NCBI RefSeq assembly: GCF_008806595.1
Contig: NZ_VZRB01000002.1
Span: forward strand, 310,001-374,000
Reading direction: 5' to 3'
Length of the DNA: 64,000 nucleotides
Origin: Streptomyces luteolifulvus
GTDB lineage: Bacteria; Actinomycetota; Actinomycetes; Streptomycetales; Streptomycetaceae
Below, piece after piece: positions 9,528-17,275 of this stretch. Each line of letters begins with the position of its first letter. Position 1 is the first letter of the stretch. Below the pieces are notes generated by a model. The model had not been told where the DNA came from and did no database searches. It was given only the letters and a program-made list of their open reading frames with translations. Made by a program: the position numbers and the translations under genes.

Positions 9528-9613
9528 GCGCCGAGAACATCGTCGGGCTGATCGTGGCCGTGGCCCTGCTGGGCTATTTGGTCCTCGCGCTGATCTTTCC
9601 AGAGAGGTCCTGA
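9524..9613 (+). CDS. kdpF: KdpF, small stabilising subunit of the Kdp pump
   Basis: The 29-residue product (MSAENIVGLIVAVALLGYLV, then LALIFPERS) has the form of KdpF: one membrane helix containing GLIVAVALLGYLVxALxxPE. KdpF stabilises the KdpABC complex. Here it stands apart from kdpABC. Only 16 bases after its stop the DNA resumes as a degraded 3' fragment of kdpE, so the kdpA, kdpB and kdpC genes expected between the two are missing from this locus. Whether it can serve the KdpABC encoded at the left edge is unknown; a kdpF may also exist just outside the window. Confidence 0.85.
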   Translation: MSAENIVGLIVAVALLGYLVLALIFPERS

Positions 9614-9629
9614 GCACGGCACGGGGCGT

Positions 9630-9797
9630 GGGTACCAGAAGCGTCTGCTTCGGGGCATGTGCGGACCGTCGTACGAGGCGCCTACCGGCAACCTGCGGGT
9701 CCGCGTGACCCGGCAGCGGCGCAAACTGGAGGCAGACCCATCGCATCCACGCCACCTCAGCACCGGGCCGGCCGCGGGACACAGCGTCGAGAGGTGA
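9630..9797 (+). pseudogene. kdpE: Degenerate 3' fragment of kdpE
   Basis: The frame ending at 9797 reads YQKRLLRGMCGPSYE, then NLRVRVTRQRRKLEADPSHP, then RHLSTGP. Over about 50 residues it aligns with the KdpE C-terminal winged helix encoded at 4152 (TQKQLLQEVWGATYS, then HLRIYMAQLRRKLETDPSHP). The end is altered (AAGHSVER in place of GMGYRFES) and the receiver domain is absent. It is therefore the tail of a second kdpE copy left by deletion, just upstream of intact kdpD. The similarity is direct sequence observation; the deletion history is inference. Confidence 0.82.
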
Positions 9798-9853
9798 TCT
9801 CCTTGCTGTCCCGAACCGGCCCGGCGAGCGCAGAACGATCGGAACCCTGAACC

Positions 9854-12418
9854 ATGGCACGCGGCAAGCTACGGATCTACCTCGGTGCGGCGCCTGGCGT
9901 CGGCAAGACCTACGCGATGCTGTCGGAGGCGCACCGCCGCGTGGAGCGCGGCACCGACTGTGCAGTGGCCTTCGTGGAGCACCACGACCGGCCGCGCACC
10001 GAGGTGATGCTGCACGGCCTGGAGCAGATCCCGCGCCGGGAGCTGGAGTACCGGGGCGCGGTGTTCACCGAGATGGACGTGGACGCCGTGCTGAAGCGTC
10101 GACCGGCCGTCGCCCTGGTGGACGAGCTGGCCCACACCAATGTGCCCGGCTCCCGGAATCCCAAGCGGTGTCAGGACGTCGAAGAGCTACTGGAAGCCGG
10201 GATCGACGTCATCACGACCGTCAACATCCAGCACCTGGAGTCGCTCGGCGATGTCGTCGAGTCGATCACCACAGTGCGGCAGCGGGAGACCGTACCGGAC
10301 GAGGTGGTACGTCGCGCCGACCAGATAGAGCTGGTCGACATGTCACCGCAGGCGCTGCGCCGCCGGATGGCACACGGCAACATCTACAAGCCCGACAAGG
10401 TCGACGCGGCCTTGTCGAACTACTTCCGGCCGGGAAATCTGACCGCGCTGCGGGAGCTGGCGTTGCTGTGGACCGCGGACCGGGTCGACGAGTACCTGCA
10501 GCAGTACCGCGGGGAACACGACATCCGCTCCACCTGGCAGGCCCGCGAGCGGATCGTCGTCGGGCTCACCGGCGGCCCTGAAGGACGGACCCTGATCCGG
10601 CGAGCGGCCCGGCTGGCTGAGAAGGGCGCGGGCGGCGAGGTACTGGCCGTCTACATCTCCCGCAGCGACGGGCTGACCTCCGCCTCGCCCAAGGAACTCG
10701 CCGTACAGCGCACCCTCGTCGAGGACCTGGGCGGCACCTTCCACCAGGTCGTCGGCGACGACATCCCGCAAGCGCTGCTGGACTTCGCCCGGAGTGTCAA
10801 CGCCACCCAGATCGTGCTCGGCGTAAGCCGTCGGCGCGCCTGGCAGTACGCCTTCGGGCCCGGGGTCAGCGCCACGGTCGCCCGCGAGTCCGGGCCGGAC
10901 CTCGACGTCCACATCGTCACCCACGAGGAGGCTGCCAAGGGCCGCGGATTGCCTGTGGCACGCGGCGCCCGGCTCGGCCAATCCCGAATCACCGCCGGAT
11001 GGCTGGTCGGCGTGGTCGGCCCGGTGCTGCTCACCCTGCTGCTCACCTCGGTATGGAACACCCGGCCTGCCGACGACGGGCCCGGCTTCGCCAACGAGGT
11101 GCTGCTGTTCCTGACCCTGACCGTGGGGGCCGCACTGCTCGGCGGGCTGCTGCCCGCGCTGGCCGCGGCCACGGCCGGCTCGCTGCTGCTGAACTACTTC
11201 TTCACCCCGCCCACCCACACCTGGATCATCGACGATCCGGCGAACGTCCTCGCCATCATCGTCTTCTTCGCGGTCGGTGTCTCGGTCGCCTCGGTCGTGG
11301 ACCTCGCCGCCCGCCGCACCTACCAGGCCGCCCGGCTGCGCGCCGAGTCCGAGACCCTGTCGTTCCTGGCGGGCAGCGTGAAGCGGGGCGAGGACAGTCT
11401 GGAGGAGCTGCTGGAGCGGGTGCGGGAGACCTTCGGGATGGAGTCGGTGGCGCTGCTGGAACGGGGCGGCGAGGTCGAGCCGTGGACCTGCGCGGGCAGG
11501 GTCGGGACGGCCCGTCCCATCGAACGCCCGGTGGACGCCGACGTCGACATGCCGGTCGGCGACCACCTCGTACTCGCCCTGTCCGGGCGGGTGCTGCCTG
11601 CCGAGGACCGCCGGGTGCTGGCCGCCTTCGCCGCCCAGGCCGCCGTCGTTCTGGACCGCCAGCGGCTGAAGCAGGAAGCCGGACAGGCCCGCGAGCTGGC
11701 CGAGGGCAACCGCATCCGCACCGCGCTGCTCGCCGCCGTCAGCCATGATCTGCGGACCCCACTGGCCACCATCAAGGCCGCGGTCACCTCGCTGCGCTCC
11801 GATGACATCGAATGGTCAGAAGAGGATCAGGCGGAACTGCTGGCGAGCATCGAGGAAGGCACCGACCGGCTCGACCACCTGGTGGGCAACCTGCTGGACA
11901 TGTCCCGGCTGCAGACCGGCACCGTCGCCCCGCTGATCCGCGACGTGGACCTGGACGAAGTGGTGCCGATGGCCCTGGGCGGCGTTCCCGAAGGTTCCGT
12001 CGCCCTGGACATTCCCGAAACCCTGCCGATGGTCGCGGCTGACCCCGGGCTGCTGGAGCGGACTGTCGCCAACGTCGTGGAGAACGCCGTGAAGTACGGC
12101 CCGGAGAACGAGGTCGTCCTGGTCTCCGCCAGCGCGCTCGGCGACCGGGTCGAGCTGCGGGTCGTCGACCGCGGCCCTGGCGTGCCCGACGAGGCCAAGG
12201 AGAGGATCTTCGAGCCGTTCCAGCGGTACGGAGATGCTCCTCGGGGCGCCGGGGTCGGCCTGGGCCTCGCGGTCGCCCGCGGCTTCGCCGAGGCCATGGG
12301 CGGCACGCTCATCGCCGAGGACACCCCCGGCGGCGGCATGACCATGGTCCTCACTCTCAAGAGCACGCCAGGCCGTCCACCGGTACCTCCCGACCTGCCC
12401 GCCCACTTCACCTCCTAA
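9854..12418 (+). CDS. kdpD: KdpD, K+/turgor-sensing histidine kinase
   Basis: The 854-residue product has the full KdpD layout. An N-terminal KdpD domain carries Walker A GAAPGVGKT at residues 11-19 and DELAHTN near residue 90. A universal-stress-like domain spans about 230-365, and four DUF4118 membrane helices about 380-485. A GAF-like region follows, then the phospho-acceptor His at about H631 (AAVSHDLRTPL) and a C-terminal ATPase domain (VENAVKYGP near 742; GVGLGLAVARG). It phosphorylates KdpE. The ATG follows the kdpE remnant by 56 bases. It is the only intact kdpD here and presumably signals to the KdpE encoded at 3469-4152. Confidence 0.96.
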   Translation: MARGKLRIYLGAAPGVGKTYAMLSEAHRRVERGTDCAVAFVEHHDRPRTEVMLHGLEQIPRRELEYRGAVFTEMDVDAVLKRRPAVALVDELAHTNVPGSRNPKRCQDVEELLEAGIDVITTVNIQHLESLGDVVESITTVRQRETVPDEVVRRADQIELVDMSPQALRRRMAHGNIYKPDKVDAALSNYFRPGNLTALRELALLWTADRVDEYLQQYRGEHDIRSTWQARERIVVGLTGGPEGRTLIRRAARLAEKGAGGEVLAVYISRSDGLTSASPKELAVQRTLVEDLGGTFHQVVGDDIPQALLDFARSVNATQIVLGVSRRRAWQYAFGPGVSATVARESGPDLDVHIVTHEEAAKGRGLPVARGARLGQSRITAGWLVGVVGPVLLTLLLTSVWNTRPADDGPGFANEVLLFLTLTVGAALLGGLLPALAAATAGSLLLNYFFTPPTHTWIIDDPANVLAIIVFFAVGVSVASVVDLAARRTYQAARLRAESETLSFLAGSVKRGEDSLEELLERVRETFGMESVALLERGGEVEPWTCAGRVGTARPIERPVDADVDMPVGDHLVLALSGRVLPAEDRRVLAAFAAQAAVVLDRQRLKQEAGQARELAEGNRIRTALLAAVSHDLRTPLATIKAAVTSLRSDDIEWSEEDQAELLASIEEGTDRLDHLVGNLLDMSRLQTGTVAPLIRDVDLDEVVPMALGGVPEGSVALDIPETLPMVAADPGLLERTVANVVENAVKYGPENEVVLVSASALGDRVELRVVDRGPGVPDEAKERIFEPFQRYGDAPRGAGVGLGLAVARGFAEAMGGTLIAEDTPGGGMTMVLTLKSTPGRPPVPPDLPAHFTS

Positions 12419-12434
12419 CAGCCTCAGCGGCCGC

Positions 12435-12853
12435 TCAGGAGCCGGCGTCGCGGTCCCGCCTGGCGTAATCCGCCGGTACGCGCCCCGGGCGTTGACGAGG
12501 CGGGCGATCACCGTACCGAGCAGCGCCGCGACCATCAGGAAGGCGAGCCGCCCCGCATCCGGATACCCCTGCCACGCAAGCTCGCCATGTGGGGGCACCG
12601 CGAAGCCGTTGAGGAACAGCCAGCACACCGCGGCGGTGCCCAGCGCCGCGACGAAGCGGGCGCACACTCCCAGCAGCGCCGCCAGGACGCACAGCACCAG
12701 CAGGGCGTGCAGCGGGTCGGCAAGCCCCTTCGCCGCGCTGAGCGCCCCCACCGTCAGCAGCGCCCCGATGAAGGCCGCCCCCCAGACGAAGGGTGTGGGG
12801 ACAGGCTCGGGTACCGGCCTGACCGCGGCCCGCAACGGTCGCCACTCCACCAT
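12435..12853 (-). CDS. Small membrane protein with lost or shifted stop
   Basis: The ATG at 12853 has AAGGA in position. The first 137 or so residues form a plausible protein with hydrophobic segments at about residues 22-45, 48-80 and 100-120, resembling DUF4118-like helices of KdpD-associated proteins. Beyond RRITPGG the frame has no stop: it stays open to 11816, antisense to the kdpD C-terminus, which is unlikely to be real coding sequence. Each of the other two frames stops within about 15 bases of 12435. I infer a small indel near the 3' end; the end coordinate given is the nearest out-of-frame stop. Confidence 0.5.
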
Positions 12854-13021
12854 GAGCGCATCCTTCCCCGGGTCACCTGCGCTGCTCCCATAACAGCGCC
12901 TCCAGGACGGTTCCGCGCCTGGCGACCGCCCTCTAACGAACTCCGTACGGGCACGGCTTCCCTGGACGCGCGACCCGTGGCGAACGAGCAAACAGCAGCG
13001 ATACGGCGGTTCGCGGTGCAC

Positions 13022-13747
13022 TCAGCTGAGTTCGGCGAAGGACTCCACATCCTGGATCTTGCCGGTGACGACGATGACGTCCCCTTTCTCTATGACCGTC
13101 TCGGCGGTCGCGTAGGTGAAGCCCTCGCCCGGCCGCTTGATGCCGACGACCGTCACCCCGTACTTGCTGCGCACATGGCTCTCTCCGAGTGGTATGCCGG
13201 TGGAGATGGCCGGGGCGACGGTCTTCACCAGGGCGTAGTCGTCGTCGAACTCGATGAAGTCCAGCATCCGGCCGGTGACCAAGTGGGCGACGCGCTCGCC
13301 CATCTCGTGCTCGGGCAGGACAACATGGTGCACGCCCAGGCGTTCGAGGATCTGACCGTGCTGGCGACTGATCGCCTTGGCCCAGATGTTGGGCACATTC
13401 GCCTCCAGCAGATTGGAGGCGATCAGGATGCTGGCCTCGATGTCGGTGCCGATGCCGACCACGGCGCTGCTGAACTCGTGCACGCCGAGCTGGCGCAGTG
13501 TCTCGGGGTCGGTGCAGTCGGCGACCACCGCATGGGTGAGATCGTCGCTGATCCGCTGGACGAGGTGCGGGTCGGTGTCGACACCGAGAACGTCCCAGCC
13601 GCGCCGCATCAGCTCATGGGCCAGCGAGCTGCCGAAGCGGCCGAGACCGATCACGGCCACACGCTGGTCACCGTGCCCGGAGGCGGCGGCGTGCTCGGCG
13701 AGCCGCTTGCGGCGACGCAAGCGCAGGTTGTGCAGGTAGTTAACCAA
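13022..13747 (-). CDS. TrkA/KtrA-type potassium channel regulatory protein
   Basis: This is the cytosolic RCK subunit gating the adjacent TrkH-type K+ transporter. The N-terminal nucleotide-binding fold shows GLGRFGSSLAHEL (about residue 35) and an acidic strand end (GVDTD). A TrkA-C domain follows (KYGVTVVGIKRPGEGF). I place the start at the TTG at 13747, which overlaps the trkH stop and has GAGGAG about 10 bases upstream. The open frame reaches 13801 but lies inside trkH, and no ATG is available near the expected N-terminus. Co-transcription with trkH is very likely. Confidence 0.9.
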   Translation of the reverse strand: MVNYLHNLRLRRRKRLAEHAAASGHGDQRVAVIGLGRFGSSLAHELMRRGWDVLGVDTDPHLVQRISDDLTHAVVADCTDPETLRQLGVHEFSSAVVGIGTDIEASILIASNLLEANVPNIWAKAISRQHGQILERLGVHHVVLPEHEMGERVAHLVTGRMLDFIEFDDDYALVKTVAPAISTGIPLGESHVRSKYGVTVVGIKRPGEGFTYATAETVIEKGDVIVVTGKIQDVESFAELS

Positions 13748-15146
13748 TGACGGGTCGCTCCTCGGGTAGCTCGTAACGGCGCTTGCGCTCGCGCAGGGCA
13801 AGCGCCGAGACCAGGGTGACCGGGCCGAGCCGGCCGACGAACATGAGCACGATGACGATCAGTCGGCCGACGGTCGGCAGGTCACCGGTGATGCCGGTGG
13901 ACAGACCCACCGTGCCGAAGGCCGAGACCGACTCGAACAGCACCTCCTCGAAGGGCTTGTCGACCACGGCGAGCAGAGCGAGGGTCGCCGTCATCACAAA
14001 GCCCACGCCGGCCAGCGCCACGGTCAGCGCCTGCCGCAGCACATGCGGTGCGAGCCTGCGGCCCATCACTGCGGACGTGGGCTCGCCGCGCACCTCGGCG
14101 AGCATCGCCGCACCCAGCACCGCGAAGGTGCTGACCTTGATGCCGCCCGCGGTGCCCGCGCTGCCGCCGCCGATGAACATCAGCATGCAGGTCAGCAGCA
14201 GTGTCGCATCCGTCATCGCCCCGACGTCGACACTGTTGAACCCCGCGGTACGGGACATCGCCGAGTGGAAGAACCCCGCGAGGATCTTCTTGTCCCAGTC
14301 GAACGGGCCCAGCGTGTCGTTGTTCGTCCACTCCAGCACACAGGTCAGCAGCGTCCCGGCGAACAGCAGCACCGCCGTGGTGATCACCGTCAGCCGGAAG
14401 TGCAGAGACCAGCCACGCCGACCCGTGGTGCGGGCACGATTGCGGTGCCGCAGCAACTCCAGCAGCACCGGAAAACCGATTCCTCCGAGAATCACGGCCA
14501 CGGCGACGGGCAGCGTCATCCACGCGTCCTGCGCGTACTTCGTGAGGCTGTCGGCGTGCAGCCCAAACCCGGCGTTGTTGAACGCCGACACGGCATGGAA
14601 GAACCCCAGGTAGGTGGCGTCCCAGATGGACTCGCCATAGCCGAAGCGCAGCCGCAGTGCGAGCACCGCGCCCACCGCGAGCTCCACCGCGAGCGTGCAT
14701 CCGGCGACCCCGAGCAGCACCTTCCGCACGTCCCCGATGTCCAGGCTCTTGGTCTCCGCCTGCGCGGTGAGCTGCATCCGCAGCCGCAGTTTCCCGGAGA
14801 TCAGCAGACCCAGCAGCGAGGCCATCGTCATGATGCCGAAGCCGCCGATCTGGAACAGCACGAGGATCACGCCCTCGCCGAAGCCGCTCCAGTACGTGCC
14901 GGTGTCCACCACCACCAGACCCGTCACGCACACCGCCGAAGTGGAAGTGAACAACGCCGTCACCACGTTGGCGCTCCGGCCGTCCTCGGCGGCGACGGGC
15001 AGCATCAGCAGTACCGTCCCCAGCAGGATCACGGCAGCGAAGCCCATGACCACCGTACGAGCGGGATGCGCCGCCAACAGCGACTGCCACACCCGCCCCG
15101 CGCGCCCAGCCACTCCCGGCCTTCCTGCCTGCCAACGTTCCGTCAA
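13740..15146 (-). CDS. TrkH/KtrB-family potassium uptake protein
   Basis: The 468-residue integral membrane protein has the repeated helix-pore-helix units of the SKT superfamily. Selectivity-type loops are visible at TSTSAVCVTGLVVVDTG (first unit), HAVSAFNNAGFG (second), MSRTAGFNSVD (third) and VSAFGTVGLSTGITG (fourth). It imports K+ together with the TrkA-type protein encoded downstream in an overlapping arrangement. Its position next to kdpD makes 1-15146 a cluster of both inducible and constitutive K+ uptake genes. Confidence 0.93.
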   Translation of the reverse strand: MTERWQAGRPGVAGRAGRVWQSLLAAHPARTVVMGFAAVILLGTVLLMLPVAAEDGRSANVVTALFTSTSAVCVTGLVVVDTGTYWSGFGEGVILVLFQIGGFGIMTMASLLGLLISGKLRLRMQLTAQAETKSLDIGDVRKVLLGVAGCTLAVELAVGAVLALRLRFGYGESIWDATYLGFFHAVSAFNNAGFGLHADSLTKYAQDAWMTLPVAVAVILGGIGFPVLLELLRHRNRARTTGRRGWSLHFRLTVITTAVLLFAGTLLTCVLEWTNNDTLGPFDWDKKILAGFFHSAMSRTAGFNSVDVGAMTDATLLLTCMLMFIGGGSAGTAGGIKVSTFAVLGAAMLAEVRGEPTSAVMGRRLAPHVLRQALTVALAGVGFVMTATLALLAVVDKPFEEVLFESVSAFGTVGLSTGITGDLPTVGRLIVIVLMFVGRLGPVTLVSALALRERKRRYELPEERPVIG

Positions 15147-15329
15147 GGATCCATCAGCACCCGGTCAAGATCCAGCGGGCTACCCTAGCCGAGCTCCGCC
15201 TCGGTGTAACGGGGCAGAAGAGCGTGAGCTCCGACTCCTCGGGCAGCCCGTCCGGCGCCGGATGTCGCCATCCGCATGTGATTTTCAGGCGGCGGGACTG
15301 GCTCTGGGAGTCGCCCGACTCCACTCACG

Positions 15330-15581
15330 GAGCACGCCTGGTTCGCTTCTGCACCTCCCGACACCGTCGACACCATCGCGACGGCCACCGGCATGGGCAC
15401 CGCCACCACCCTGCGCCGCCACTTCGCCCGGACGGTCGGCGTCCCGCCGGACACCTACCGCCGCACCTTCCGCACCCGAACCCGCCCCGGCGCTCACAGT
15501 GTCGGGCGACACCACTGCCTGTGCGATCGTCCTGATGGCGGTCGTCTGCACCAGCCTGTACGTCAACTTCGAGCGGCGTGA
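15330..15581 (+). pseudogene. C-terminal remnant of an AraC-family regulator
   Basis: The frame encodes HAWFASAPPDTVDTIATATG then TLRRHFARTVGVPPDTYRRT. This is the second helix-turn-helix and closing motif of GlxA/AraC-type regulators. Nothing of the N-terminal domain or the first helix-turn-helix precedes it, and no start codon fits. After about 15476 the frame reads on without similarity to 15581. The flanking DNA (15147-15329 and 15480-15617) carries no gene I can support; one short open stretch ending at 15591 is hydrophobic but unrecognised. It is best viewed as debris of a deleted gene. Confidence 0.65.
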
Positions 15582-15617
15582 CCGGCTCTGAGCCGACGCC
15601 GTCGGCAAGGAGTCATG

Positions 15618-15977
15618 ATGGAACCCACCCGCATCACCGCCAACCTCCACGTCCCGGACCTCGCGGCCGCCCGCGCGTTCTACACCGACTACCTCGGCCT
15701 GAGCGTCGAAGGCTTCGATCTGGGCTGGGTCGCCCGCTATCAGACACCCGACGGGCGGGCCGACATCCAGCTCCTGACCCACGACGCGAGCGCGCCCGAG
15801 CTGCCGGTCGTCTCGGTCCGCGTCGGCACGGCCGTCGACGAGGCCTACGCCGAGGCCCGCCGGCGCGGATACGAGATCGTGCACCCGCTCACCGACGAAC
15901 CGTGGGGCCTGCGCCGGTTCTTCGTCCGCGCGCCCGACGGCAATGTCCTCAACATCGCCGGACATCGGGACGACTGA
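15618..15977 (+). CDS. VOC (glyoxalase/bleomycin resistance) family protein
   Basis: The 119-residue product has the single VOC-domain pattern. It opens ITANLHVPDLAAARAFYTDY, has a central region typical of the fold, and ends FFVRAPDGNVLNIAGHR, where the metal-binding Glu of many members is replaced by Asn (N-V-L-N-I). The substrate is unknown; such proteins act as dioxygenases, glyoxalases or drug-binding proteins. AAGGAG at 15607-15612 favours the second of two adjacent ATGs (15618; the other is 15615). It stands alone. Confidence 0.85.
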   Translation: MEPTRITANLHVPDLAAARAFYTDYLGLSVEGFDLGWVARYQTPDGRADIQLLTHDASAPELPVVSVRVGTAVDEAYAEARRRGYEIVHPLTDEPWGLRRFFVRAPDGNVLNIAGHRDD

Positions 15978-16193
15978 GGGATGAGAGCTGGCACCGGGGC
16001 CGATCGGTGCCCTCAGCCGCCCGCCGGGAACAGGGCAGTGACGCGATGATCGCGCGCCGGGTGGGATCTCCCCACCCCTCCCGCCCGAGCCCGGTCCACC
16101 CCGGCCCTGCCGCCCGCCACCGATAGCCTGCACGAGCGATCTCCGTCGGGCGCGACCTGTTCGTGCCGAACTCGGTCGGAAGGTGGGGCAGGA

Positions 16194-17192
16194 ATGAACG
16201 CGACGAGAACCGTGGCCGTCTACTCGCTGGGCGGCACGATCGCCATGACCGCCGATCCCGCGACCGCCGGGGTCGCCCCGGCCCTCTCCGCCCGGGACCT
16301 GCTCGCCGCCGTCCCCGGCCTGGAAGGCCACGGCATCGAGCTGCGGGTGCACGACGTCCGCCGGGTGCCCGGTGCCTGGCTCACCTTCGACGACCTCACG
16401 GAGCTCGGCGCGGCGATCGACGCGGCCCTCGCCGCCGGCGGGGTCGACGGCATCGTGATCACGCAGGGCACCGACACCATCGAGGAGACGGCGTTCGCCC
16501 TCGACCTGCGGCACGGCCATGAGCAGCCGGTCGTCGTCACCGGCGCCATGCGCAACCCCACCATGCCCGGCCCCGACGGACCCGCCAACCTCCACGCGGC
16601 CGTTCTCACGGCGGCCGACCCGCGCCTGCGCGGCGCCGGTGTGGTGGTCGTCCTCAACGACGAGATCCACGCGGCCCGCCACGTCCGCAAGTCCCACACC
16701 ACCAGCCCCGCCGCCTTCACCTCACCGGGCGCCGGGCCCCTCGGCCGGATCGCCGAGAACCGCGTACGGCTGACCTCCGCCCTGCCCCGCCGGCCCGCCG
16801 CCCTGGCGCCGCCGCGACGGCGGGATGTGCGCGTGGGCCTGTACACGGTCGGTCTCGGCGACGACGGCGAGCTGCTTGCAGCGTGGGAGGGCCGCTGCGA
16901 CGGGCTCGTCGTCGCCGCCTTCGGTGTCGGTCATGTGCCGCTGCGGCTCGTCGAGGGTCTGGAACGGTTCTCCGCGCGGGTCCCCGTCGTCCTCTCCTCG
17001 CGCATCGGCAACGGCCCTGTCCTGACCGGGACATACGGCTATCCCGGCTCCGAGAAGGATCTGATCGGCCGTGGGCTGGTCCCGGCCGGCGACCTCGGCC
17101 CGTACCGGGCACGCCTGCTGCTCCATGGGCTGCTGGCGCACGGCGCGGACCGCGAGCTGATCGCCGCGACGTTCGCCGGCCACGCGTACTGA
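16194..17192 (+). CDS. L-asparaginase
   Basis: The 332-residue protein belongs to the bacterial asparaginase/glutaminase family, hydrolysing L-asparagine to aspartate and ammonia. The first catalytic Thr is in GGTIAM (T15) and the second in ITQGTDTIEE (about residue 90). The Lys-containing motif later in the first domain appears as GPDGPANL followed by the ILNDEIHAARHVRKSHTT-type segment. No signal peptide is seen, so it is probably cytosolic (type I-like). GGGGCAGGA directly precedes the ATG. It appears to be a single-gene unit. Confidence 0.92.
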   Translation: MNATRTVAVYSLGGTIAMTADPATAGVAPALSARDLLAAVPGLEGHGIELRVHDVRRVPGAWLTFDDLTELGAAIDAALAAGGVDGIVITQGTDTIEETAFALDLRHGHEQPVVVTGAMRNPTMPGPDGPANLHAAVLTAADPRLRGAGVVVVLNDEIHAARHVRKSHTTSPAAFTSPGAGPLGRIAENRVRLTSALPRRPAALAPPRRRDVRVGLYTVGLGDDGELLAAWEGRCDGLVVAAFGVGHVPLRLVEGLERFSARVPVVLSSRIGNGPVLTGTYGYPGSEKDLIGRGLVPAGDLGPYRARLLLHGLLAHGADRELIAATFAGHAY

Positions 17193-17275
17193 GCCGCGTA
17201 TCGGCGTCCTGGCGGAGATGGCGGCGTGGCGGCGGGCCGCCGATGACAAGCCGGTTAATCTCGTGCCGTTATGGG

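Noticed and set aside
15500..15591. Short hydrophobic frame ending in NFERRDRL as a small membrane protein
   Set aside because: No start codon or ribosome site in frame; it overlaps the AraC remnant frame and may be fortuitous.
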